Part shown: positions 40,701 through 46,494 of the stretch, in pieces
How the letters are laid out: each line of letters starts with the position of its first letter
Numbering within the stretch: the stretch's first letter is position 1
Assembly (NCBI RefSeq): GCF_014873705.1
Contig: NZ_JADBDS010000004.1
Coordinates: 666,454-730,453, forward strand
DNA: 64,000 nt
Direction of reading: 5' to 3'
Source of the DNA: Mycobacterium sp. OAS707
Lineage (GTDB): Bacteria > Actinomycetota > Actinomycetes > Mycobacteriales > Mycobacteriaceae
Position numbers and translations under genes: made by a program
Notes under the pieces: generated by a model
Told to the model about the DNA's origin: nothing
The model's input: only the letters and a program-made list of their open reading frames with translations
Databases searched by the model: none

Positions 40701-42707
40701 AGGGATGTCGCGCCGCCGAACGAGGGCTACGCGCAGGTCCGGGTGGAGGCCGCGGGCCTCAACTTCCGCGATGTGCTCAACGTCCTCGGGCTGTACCCGG
40801 GTGACCCCGGACCGATCGGCGGCGACTTCGCCGGTGTCGTCACGCAATTGGGCGATGGCGTCACCGGACTCGAGGTGGGCCAGCGCGTCTACGGTTTCAT
40901 GCAGGGCGCGTTCGCCAGCCGGTTCAACGTGCCGGCCCAGCTGCTGGCGCCGATTCCCGACGGGGTGAGTGCAGTCGAGGCGGCGACGATCCCCGCCGCG
41001 GCACTGACAGTCCGCCTCGCGTTCGACTGGGCGCAGCTCAAGCCCGGCGACCGGGTGCTCGTCCACGCGGCCAGCGGCGGTGTCGGGCTGGCGGCGATTC
41101 AGATGGCACAGCAGTGCGGCGCCACGGTCTTCGCGACGGCAAGCACCTTCAAGCGCGCGACGCTACGCAAGATGGGTGTGCAGTACGTCTATGATTCGCG
41201 CACAACCGATTTCGCCGACCAGATCTTGGCGGATACCGGCGGTGCGGGTGTCGATGTCGTGCTCAACAGCCTGACCAACGAGGGCTTCCTGGAGGCAACC
41301 GTTCGGGCCACCGCCCAGAACGGCCGCTTCGCCGAGATCGCCAAGCGTGACATTTGGACGCCGGAGCAGATGGCTGCAGTCCGTCCCGACATCGCCTACG
41401 AGATCGTGGCGCTGGACACGGTGACAATCCAGGAGCCCGAACGCATTCGCAGCTTGTTGACCGAGGTGTCGCACGGACTGGCGGAGGGAGTGTGGACGCC
41501 ACTGCCCGCGGAGATCTACCCGCTGACCGAGGCGAGGACCGCGTTCCGCCGCATGCAGCAGGCTCGGCACATCGGCAAGATCGTGGTGCAGATCCCGAAT
41601 CCGCTGCAGCCGCGCGCGGATCGGAGCTATCTGATCACCGGCGGTCTCGGAGCGATCGGTCTGCACACTGCCTCGTATCTGGCTCAACTCGGCGCGGGTG
41701 ACCTCGTGCTGACCAGCAGGCGTGCGCCCGATGCTGAAGCCCAACAGGCCATCGAGCAGATCACCGAGCGCCACAAGTGCCGCGTGCACGTCTTGTCGGC
41801 GGATGTCGGCGACGAATCGGAGGTGGTGGAACTGCTGGCGCGGATCCGCGCGGAGTTGCCGCCGCTCGCTGGCGTGGTCCACCTTGCCGGTGCCCTTGAC
41901 GATGCACTGCTGTCTCAGCAGAGCGTGGAGCGATTCCGTACGGCGTTGGGGCCCAAGGCATTCGGCGCCATTCATCTGGATCGTCTGACGATGGATGACG
42001 AGTTGGACTTCTTCATTGTGTCGTCGTCGGTGTCCAGCCTGTTCGGTTCACCCGGGCAGGCCAACTACGCCACCGCCAACGCACTGCTCGACGGCCTCAT
42101 CGCGCAGCGAAGGGCACAGGGCCTGCCGGCCACCGGCGTCAACTTCGGTCCCTGGGCGCAGGGCGGCATGGCCTCGTCGGAAGCCGCGCGCGCCAATATC
42201 GGTGCTCAGGGCCTCATTCCGTTGGAACCCTCGGCGGCGCTCAGTGCCCTCGCAGAGGTCGTCGCGAATGGAACCGGCCAGGCGACCGTCATCAAGGCCA
42301 ACTGGCAGCGTGCCGCGAAAGTGCTTGGCAGCTCGCGGCCGCCCATCCTCGACCTCGTGTTGCCGAGTGCCGTGGGCGAGGTGACCGGTGACAGCGAGTT
42401 GCTTCGCCAACTACAGGAGATACCGGTGCCGCAGCGCGCCGGCTTCGTCACCGAGTTCCTTCAACGCGAAGTGCAGACCTTCCTGCGGCTCGCGCAACCC
42501 CCCGCCGCCACGAGCCGCTTCCTGGACCTGGGTACGGACTCACTGATGGCGATCGAACTCCGCAATCGGCTACACAGCCAGTTCGGCGGTGCGTTCACGA
42601 TCAACGCGACCGCGGTGTTCGACTACCCGACCATCGGTGGGCTGGCCGAGTATCTCGTGGGCCAGCTACCCGACGCGGAATCAGCGCCCGACGAAACGGA
42701 GAGCTAG
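31743..42707 (+). CDS. pks: Two-module type I polyketide synthase of the TPP (polyphleate) locus
   Basis: A 3,654-residue synthase. Module 1: KS (12-435; Cys184, His319, His359), AT (545-860; Ser636 in GHSVG, HAFH at 734-737), KR (960-1370; GGLGAIG from 1191, Tyr1333), ACP (1470-1545; Ser1504). Module 2: KS (1560-1985; Cys1737), AT (2100-2415; Ser2193), DH (2460-2740; His2493, Asp2663), ER (2960-3265), KR (3290-3470; Tyr3442), ACP (3560-3640; Ser3600). Both AT domains carry HAFH, which predicts malonyl-CoA and straight chains. No DH lies between AT1 and KR1. Phleic acids alternate a double bond with a saturated pair, which suits a partly reducing module followed by a fully reducing one. No loading module or thioesterase is present. 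The ATG has a strong AAGGAGG site. Confidence 0.92.
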   Translation: MGFPEHSFEPALRFAIVGYAARFPGAKDADEFWDVLREGRDAISEVPEDRWDVDEFFDPEPGAAGKLVTRRAGFVDDVTGFDAPFFGMSTREVRLMDPQHRLLLETAWRAVEHSGIAPTALTNTNTGVFVGLATHDYFAMASDEMAYSDIEAHLAIGTSNAAAAGRISFRLGLQGPAIAVDTACSSSLVAIHQACQALRFGECDLALAGGANVLLTPATMITFSSAHMLAPDGRCKTFDAAADGYVRGEGCGVIVVKRLEDAIRDGDRIRAVIRGSAVNQDGASGGLTVPNGVAQQRVIADALKHAGLQPSDVGYLEAHGTGTSLGDPIEVQAAGAVLGAGREAGQPLLIGSAKTNIGHLEAAAGIAGVIKVILSLEHETLPKHLNFENPSPHIPWDRLPVEVVKQTIPWERRDRPRVAGVSSFGFAGTNAHVIIEEAPAVAPTPVEQAGDGRFSILPLSAKTPTALAAVADQYRDWLSAHPEAPLADVCFTAGAGRAHLEHRAALVVNSRESAIELLGALADDRPAPGLVRGESHDAPKTAWLFTGQGSQYPGMARELFDTEPVFAETLNRCAAAIADVLEKPLLDVIFDVDGPDSAETLRQTAYAQPALFAVEMGLARLWQSWGFEPDVVLGHSVGQYSAACVAGMLTLEDGALLMAERGRLFGSLPAGGRMVAVFTAAERAEKLTDDFPSLSVAAYNGANTVLSGPAQDLETAVAALSAEGIRCDWLETSHAFHSALLDPILDEFESYADRFSFRTPQRILIDNRTGAALGWSVKLDGAYWRRHARQPVEFAKSVRTLAELNCKLLVEIGPRPVLTATALGAWPDTTTAPRVITSLRPTTADQRQILEAVADAYVLGHLPDFATLRQAHARKIDLPTYPFEHREYWFRDNLQRAEQEPPLPASSDALRLLEDGRIEELATLLDGASGDSQTLNVLSKLAAQHNQQRTTQSIADDRYEFRWDKSPTPIAGAQADEKCTWILIGEKSDAVRPLVDVLTARGHTHRILALPASDPDEEKLADALRAAAVDDSTLTIVHIAALDVVTAPSMRSLLRMQHRILGGTRRLLRAATAAELAVPIWMVTRGAQRATDADTVAPDQSCLWGFGRAASLELPHVWGGLADLSADRENEADEWSGLVNRITTPRDSTIREDQIALRGQSIYVPRLVRRAGTPSDTPMELRSDASYLVTGGLGAIGLEIAGYLAAHGARHLVLTGRSEPSDAAQQRIDALCEQHGCEFRVVTADVADAHAVARLLTTVGAELPPLAGIVHAAGEIGTTALSNQDDAELDRVFAGKVWGAWHLSEAAADLNLDFFLSTSSIASVWGGFGQTAYGAANAFLDGLAWRLREQGIPGVSINFGPWSAGMADAESRARLDQRGVRTLSPADALAGLADVVAAAKASGPAQGVVARIDWTRFLPLYQQAGRRALLTELEREVPAQFTGAAPSVTPSGKTEFVERLTNAPVQQRKKLLTDFLRDAVAEVTRVDASEIREDAGFFDLGMDSLMAVELRRRLEQGVGKEIPVTLVMDHPRLSDASAYLLHDVLGLGEQVSVPARASVATTRTDEPIAIVAVSCRFPGAPNPEAFWDLLSGGVDAIREVPEDRFDIDEFYDADPEAAGKTYTRFGGFLDGVDGFDPEFFGISPREAVWIEPQQRLMLETAWEGLERAGYAPSTLRGSHTGIFVGVGANEYAHLLSAESLDKIAPHFITGNALNAISGRVAFALGLEGPAVAVDTACSSALVAVHQACQALHSGDCDMALAGGVNVLLSPVTSVAASRARMLSPVGRCKTFDATADGYVRGEGCGILVLKRLSDAQRDGDRICAVISSSAVNQDGASSGLTVPNGGAQQRLIGTALERAGLTGGDVDYLEAHGTGTPLGDPIEVQAAAVAYGASRAADRPLLMGSVKTNIGHTESASGAAGLIKVVLSLQHDLLPQSLHFDTPSPHIPWDSLPVRVVNEATPWPAGGRPRRAGVSSFGFTGTNAHVLIEEAPPQSTVTDEPETQEHAVNVLALSARSPEALVELAQRYEEWLTAHADADLADVCLTAGMGRSHFEHRAALVVDSIEEARAGLADLAENRLRPGVVRGEHTNPPTTAWLFTGQGSQYPGMARELFAAEPVFAETVTRCAEAVEDILPVPLLDVMFATDRETRGETGKSLRHTSFAQPALFAVEMGLARLWQSRGIEPDVVLGHSVGQYAAACVAGVFSLEDGARLIAERGRLFGSLPEGGRMVAVFSDAKQVEEIAAEFPRVSVGAYNGPNTVLSGPGEDLEKVVTRFEEEAIRCTWLETSHAFHSELLDPVLDEFESYAAQFEFAVPTLPLVCNRTGAVLTTQTPIDAQYWRRHSRQPVQFAESVRTVAALGCSVLMEIGPQPVLTGAAVQSWPEHLAPPRAIVSMRKGVSDRRQIADALAAAYVGGLRPDFAALQHQPGRRIELPTYPFQRRRFWPKSTGIAIEGGVGPSSGILGNGKDLASGDCVYTSRLSVKSQPWLSDHVIYGTVIVPGATYAAMALAAVGTPAHAKDVLFYEPIILPEKSSREVQLTLHPLQNGNEWTFQVHSRPYGERGAEWSLNAEGTVVSGIAPGTDETTPEKEPVDEAVDRLERMRPQELFDTFADMELAWGPTWSGSLKSLWLGEGEAIGDILVGDELAEQLGTEPMHPVLMDLCTGVAFPAFPALLAAEQGVSDLFLPLRYGEVTLREKMPRRFYCRARWHENALDNETQVFDIDYLDRDGRHLGGIREFTVKRAPREALLRGLGGDATRLLYTLGWHEVPLSADQNAAVSGTWLIAGFGELAAKMPGCIPFDRNTASEPLGQVLSQAHERGAGFSGVVWRASAPNTDESTAEAAARLEAEIANLLSAVHTVQGGLRLPGGLWIVTERAVATESGEPVDAVQAALWGFGRTTINEEPALRAKLVDCDGSPEAVALLSTLLGHPVDEPEMALRQGKLLASRLLPWARSGNLTVPRGGDYALAPTERGAIDNLRLTERDVAPPNEGYAQVRVEAAGLNFRDVLNVLGLYPGDPGPIGGDFAGVVTQLGDGVTGLEVGQRVYGFMQGAFASRFNVPAQLLAPIPDGVSAVEAATIPAAALTVRLAFDWAQLKPGDRVLVHAASGGVGLAAIQMAQQCGATVFATASTFKRATLRKMGVQYVYDSRTTDFADQILADTGGAGVDVVLNSLTNEGFLEATVRATAQNGRFAEIAKRDIWTPEQMAAVRPDIAYEIVALDTVTIQEPERIRSLLTEVSHGLAEGVWTPLPAEIYPLTEARTAFRRMQQARHIGKIVVQIPNPLQPRADRSYLITGGLGAIGLHTASYLAQLGAGDLVLTSRRAPDAEAQQAIEQITERHKCRVHVLSADVGDESEVVELLARIRAELPPLAGVVHLAGALDDALLSQQSVERFRTALGPKAFGAIHLDRLTMDDELDFFIVSSSVSSLFGSPGQANYATANALLDGLIAQRRAQGLPATGVNFGPWAQGGMASSEAARANIGAQGLIPLEPSAALSALAEVVANGTGQATVIKANWQRAAKVLGSSRPPILDLVLPSAVGEVTGDSELLRQLQEIPVPQRAGFVTEFLQREVQTFLRLAQPPAATSRFLDLGTDSLMAIELRNRLHSQFGGAFTINATAVFDYPTIGGLAEYLVGQLPDAESAPDETES

Positions 42708-43786
42708 TCGGCCCAGCGCGTCGCTTCGACCTCCGGCGGCAGCGCTGACTGCATCGGCACATCGAGACCGTCGTAGATCGCGGGCTTCTGGTGGGCGAGC
42801 CAGTTCAGCGCTCCGAGCAGGCGGTTGGCGGCCGTCGTGTTGCCGCCATCAGCGCGGGTGCCGCCTGGGACGTCGGCGCGGCTGGTGATGGTGAGCTGCG
42901 GGTCCCCGTCGATGATGACGCGGTGGTCGCCGACGCCCTCGTCGGGCTGCGGCCAGTGCGGTGCGCACGACGGATGGATGCGGGTGATGTGGTCGATGAC
43001 GACGCGCTCGCGCCCCTTCGACTTGCCGATCACCTTGAGCCAGAACGCGCCCTGCGTGCCCTTCTCGAATCGGCCCATCACGGTGTCGACGGACTCTTCG
43101 AGCGGCAACCGCTCGACTTCCTCGGTGATCTCGTCGATCTCCATGCCAAGGCCGCGGGCGATGAGCCGGATGTTGCCACCCCAGACCATGGTCGGTACCG
43201 ACGGCAGCAGCATCATCGGCACCTCATCCATGGAGCCGCCGAACCCGCACGACACCTTGACCGCGTACGGCTGGTTGTAGGTCGAGTAGTCGAAGATCTC
43301 CTGGCAGTTGATGGTCTTGATCCGGGTGCACAATCCGGCCGCGATGATGGCCAGCGCGTCATTGCCCCACCCCGGGTCCACGCCACTGACAAGCAACGAG
43401 GCCCCGCCTTCTTCGGCGGCCGCCGTCAGGCGCTCCACCCATTCGGTTGGCGCGGACCGCGGGTCATAGAGGGAGTACAGGGACGGCGTGACGACGTGCT
43501 TGCCCGCACGCAGGCAGCGGGCGATGTCGTTGACGGCGTCGTCGGGCCGGATGTCGCCGGACGCCATGTAAGCCACCGCGTCGCATGCGGCGAGGGCGGC
43601 GTCGACGTCGGTGGTTGCGGAGACACCCGTGTCGGCATCGAGCCGGGCGAAGACCGCCGCGTCTTTTCCGTCCTTGTCCGGCGAAGACGTGATCACACCC
43701 GACAGTTCCAGGCCCGGAAACGCCACCGCGGACCTGATTGCTGTGGCCCCCATATTCCCTGTTCCCCACACCACGACTCGAAGCAT
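42704..43786 (-). CDS. NAD(P)-binding dihydrodipicolinate reductase-like protein
   Basis: A 360-residue oxidoreductase with an N-terminal Rossmann domain (VVVWGTGNMGATAIRS, then a SGVITSS turn) like that of DapB and of 2,4-diaminopentanoate dehydrogenase. The middle has GVDPGWGNDALA and later LIARGLGMEIDEI, found in this actinobacterial group. It is not DapB itself, whose catalytic HHKxK motif is absent. Substrate unknown. M. smegmatis has a similar gene between fadE5 and the TPP pks. It converges on pks and the two share a CTAG as opposing stops. The ATG at 43786 lies near the fadE5 promoter, facing away from it. Confidence 0.75.
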   Translation of the reverse strand: MLRVVVWGTGNMGATAIRSAVAFPGLELSGVITSSPDKDGKDAAVFARLDADTGVSATTDVDAALAACDAVAYMASGDIRPDDAVNDIARCLRAGKHVVTPSLYSLYDPRSAPTEWVERLTAAAEEGGASLLVSGVDPGWGNDALAIIAAGLCTRIKTINCQEIFDYSTYNQPYAVKVSCGFGGSMDEVPMMLLPSVPTMVWGGNIRLIARGLGMEIDEITEEVERLPLEESVDTVMGRFEKGTQGAFWLKVIGKSKGRERVVIDHITRIHPSCAPHWPQPDEGVGDHRVIIDGDPQLTITSRADVPGGTRADGGNTTAANRLLGALNWLAHQKPAIYDGLDVPMQSALPPEVEATRWAD

Positions 43787-43918
43787 CCGGACAGCCTATC
43801 CACAGCCCGTGATGAAGCTCACACCAGGGCGAACAACCTGATCAGACACGTGTCAACTGCGGTTTTGGACTCCCGGCCAACCACTGGGTTACTTAGCAGG
43901 AGGAAATTGCTCCGGGGG

Positions 43919-43946
43919 GGTTTGAGTTGTAGTTACTGATGGGTAT
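43919..43946 (+). promoter_or_regulatory. SigF-like promoter of fadE5
   Basis: GGTTT (43919-43923), a 17-base spacer and GGGTAT (43941-43946) match the mycobacterial SigF pattern exactly as I recall it. The GTG start of fadE5 is 75 bases downstream. The -10 overlaps the first of two AGTTAC repeats, so a repressor bound there would block it. Confidence 0.45.
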
Positions 43947-43974
43947 AGTTCGGGCCAGTTACTGGTGGGTAACT
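43931..43974 (+). promoter_or_regulatory. Tandem near-palindromes in the fadE5 promoter
   Basis: Two copies start with AGTTACTG and lie 26 bases apart: 43931-43948 (right half degenerate, GTATAG) and 43957-43974, where AGTTAC and GTAACT flank six bases as a perfect 6-base inverted repeat. A further half-site, CTGGGTTACTT, lies at 43884. These look like repeated operator sites. The second shares TTACT and GTAA, at the same 14-base spacing, with the tetR-linked sites at 54806 and 63561. Confidence 0.5.
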
Positions 43975-44021
43975 TAGAAAAAAGTACCCAACCACAAGTG
44001 GCTACTCGACGAGGAGGAAAT

Positions 44022-45857
44022 GTGAGCCACTATAAGAGCAACGTCCGTGACCAGGTATTCAACCTGTTCGAGGTCTTCGGTGTGGACAAGGCGCTCGGTG
44101 AGGGCGCATACACCGACCTGGACACCGACACCGCCACGGAGATGCTGGGCGAGATGGCCCGGCTGGCCGAGGGTCCGATCGCAGACTCCTTCGTCGACTC
44201 CGACCGCAACCCCCCGGTGTTCGACCCCAAGACTCATGAGGTGAAGCTTCCCGAGCCGTTCAAGAAGTCGATGCGCGCACTGCTCGACGGCGGCTGGGAC
44301 AAGATCGGCCTGGTCGAGGAACTCGGCGGCATGCCGATGCCCCGCGCACTGCAGTGGGCCCTGATCGAGCACGTGCTCGGCGCCAACCCGGCCGCCTACA
44401 TGTACGCGATGGGTGCGGGCATGGCCCAGATCCTGTGGAACCTCGGCACCGACGAGCAGAAGAAGTGGGCCGTGCTGGCCGCCGAGCGTGGCTGGACCGC
44501 GACCATGGTGCTGACCGAGCCCGACGCGGGCTCCGACGTCGGCGCCGGCCGGACCAAGGCCACCCAGCAGCCCGACGGCACCTGGCACATCGACGGTGTG
44601 AAGCGCTTCATCACCTCCGGTGACGCCGACGACATCGGCGAGAACATCATGCACCTGGTGCTGGCCCGCCCCGAGGGTGCCGGACCGGGCACCAAGGGTC
44701 TTTCGCTGTTCTTCGTGCCGAAGTTCCACTTCGACCCGGAAACCGGCGAGCCCGGCGAGCGCAACGGCGTCTTCGTCACCAACGTCGAGCACAAGATGGG
44801 CCTGAAGGTCTCGGCCACCTGTGAGCTGTCGCTCGGCCAGCACGGCGTTCCCGCCGTCGGCTGGTTGGTCGGCGAGGTGCACGACGGCATCGCCCAGATG
44901 TTCGACGTCATCGAGCAGGCTCGAATGATGGTGGGCACCAAGGCCATTGCGACGTTGTCCACCGGTTACCTGAATGCGCTCGAGTACGCCAAGGAGCGCG
45001 TGCAGGGCGCCGATCTGACCCAGATGACGGACAAGACCGCGCCGCGCGTGACCATCACTCATCACCCGGACGTGCGCCGCAGCCTGATGACGCAGAAGGC
45101 GTACGCCGAGGGTCTGCGCGCGCTGTACCTGTACACCGCGACGTTCCAGGACTCCGCGGTCGCCAAGGCGTTGCACGATGTGGACGCCGAACTGGCGGTG
45201 CGGGTCAACGACCTGATGCTCCCGCTCGTCAAGGGTGTTGGCTCCGAGCAGGCGTACGCCAAGCTCACCGAGAGCCTGCAGACCTTCGGTGGCTCCGGCT
45301 TCCTGCAGGACTACCCGATCGAGCAGTACATCCGTGACGCCAAGATCGACTCGTTGTATGAGGGCACCACCGCCATCCAGGCGCAGGACTTCTTCTTCCG
45401 CAAGATCGTCCGCGACAAGGGACAGGCGCTGGCCTACGTGGCAAGCCAGGTCGAGCAGTTCGTCAAGAACGAGGCAGGCAACGGCCGGCTCAAGGCCGAG
45501 CGTGCGCTGCTGGCCACCGCTCTGGAGGACGTGCAGGGCATGGCCGCGACGATGACCGGCTATCTGATGGCGGCGCAGGAGAACCCGGCCGAACTGTACA
45601 AGGTCGGCCTGGCTTCGGTGCGCTTCCTGATGAGCGTCGGCGACCTGGTGATCGGCTGGCTGCTGCAGCAGCAGGCCGCCGTGGCCATCGAGGCGCTCGA
45701 CGCCGGGGCCAGCGGTGACGATCGCGCCTTCTACGAGGGCAAGATCGCGGTCGCGTCGTTCTTCGCGAAGAACATGCTGCCGGTGCTCACCAGCACCCGT
45801 GCCGTGATCGACACGCTCGACAACGAAATCATGGAACTGGACGAGGCGGCTTTCTAA
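44022..45857 (+). CDS. fadE5: Acyl-CoA dehydrogenase FadE5
   Basis: A 611-residue FAD enzyme of beta-oxidation that makes trans-2-enoyl-CoA. The GTG at 44022 has a GAGGAGG site and gives the N terminus SHYKSNVRDQVFNLFEVFGVDKAL, as in M. tuberculosis FadE5 (611 residues). An upstream ATG at 43965 would lie in the promoter repeats. The flavin-site TMVLTEPDAGSDVG block and FITSGD are clear; the catalytic base is Glu447 in the YEGTTAIQAQDF motif. The extended C-terminal part (about 470-611) is normal for this large ACAD class. FadE5 is a major dehydrogenase with broad chain-length range. Confidence 0.94.
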   Translation: MSHYKSNVRDQVFNLFEVFGVDKALGEGAYTDLDTDTATEMLGEMARLAEGPIADSFVDSDRNPPVFDPKTHEVKLPEPFKKSMRALLDGGWDKIGLVEELGGMPMPRALQWALIEHVLGANPAAYMYAMGAGMAQILWNLGTDEQKKWAVLAAERGWTATMVLTEPDAGSDVGAGRTKATQQPDGTWHIDGVKRFITSGDADDIGENIMHLVLARPEGAGPGTKGLSLFFVPKFHFDPETGEPGERNGVFVTNVEHKMGLKVSATCELSLGQHGVPAVGWLVGEVHDGIAQMFDVIEQARMMVGTKAIATLSTGYLNALEYAKERVQGADLTQMTDKTAPRVTITHHPDVRRSLMTQKAYAEGLRALYLYTATFQDSAVAKALHDVDAELAVRVNDLMLPLVKGVGSEQAYAKLTESLQTFGGSGFLQDYPIEQYIRDAKIDSLYEGTTAIQAQDFFFRKIVRDKGQALAYVASQVEQFVKNEAGNGRLKAERALLATALEDVQGMAATMTGYLMAAQENPAELYKVGLASVRFLMSVGDLVIGWLLQQQAAVAIEALDAGASGDDRAFYEGKIAVASFFAKNMLPVLTSTRAVIDTLDNEIMELDEAAF

Positions 45858-45876
45858 ACCCGCTTCGTACGCGACA

Positions 45877-45904
45877 GGCCCCGGACTCTTCCCGGGGCCT
45901 TTTG
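45877..45904 (+). terminator. Rho-independent terminator of fadE5
   Basis: GGCCCCGG (45877-45884) pairs perfectly with CCGGGGCC (45892-45899) around a 7-base loop, followed directly by TTTT. It lies 19 bases after the fadE5 stop and is the most classical terminator in the window. Confidence 0.85.
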
Positions 45905-45914
45905 CGTTGGCGCG

Positions 45915-46271
45915 TCAGTGGTTCGGGCCGACGACGGTCGCACCGTTTGCCATCTGGTGAACGAACTGCGGGCAGTAAGCCATCGCGGCGTCGACGACGA
46001 TGACCAATGCGGTCTGCCGATCGATGCCACCGTTGGCGGCCGCGATGTTGGCGCTGATGTCACTGGGCTCCATGCCGGCACCGAGCGCATCACACGCGTG
46101 GTGGGCGACTTTCATGGCCGAGTCCGGGCTGCCGAAGCCGATGCCTTGCTGCTGCAGCGCACCGAAGAATTGATCGTCGGCAGTCTGCGCGTTCGCGGTT
46201 CCCGCGGCAAGCAGGGCCACGCCGATGAGCCCCGCGGCGATGGCTGGTTTGGTGATTCGTGAGCTGAACAT
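45915..46271 (-). CDS. Secreted DUF732 protein
   Basis: A 118-residue exported protein of the mycobacterial DUF732 family. A signal peptide (about 1-28, ending ANAQ) is followed by the mature TADDQFFGALQQQGIGF, two Cys (CDALGAG and AYCPQF) for one disulfide, and a short helical core. Function unknown; the family is common and repeated in mycobacteria. The ATG at 46271 has a GAGGAAG site. It converges on fadE5 and is divergent from the NHL gene. The 223 bases between it and the NHL start hold both promoters and no recognisable gene. Confidence 0.8.
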   Translation of the reverse strand: MFSSRITKPAIAAGLIGVALLAAGTANAQTADDQFFGALQQQGIGFGSPDSAMKVAHHACDALGAGMEPSDISANIAAANGGIDRQTALVIVVDAAMAYCPQFVHQMANGATVVGPNH

Positions 46272-46494
46272 GTGTTGGCTTCCTCAACGGTTGATGTTTG
46301 CGTTGGAAACACCATTCCCGGCGGCGCTTGATGGATTCTTGGCGAGCAGCCAACCGCGAACATGGGGAGATTTCCCTATTCATCTCGGCCTGACGTGCAC
46401 GCAGACTTCAGAGCGACGGATCACCAAGAAACCGCCAAGACTGTCTCGGCACGCTTGCGGGCAACACAGACGTCTCCTTTGGAAGGACACCGCA

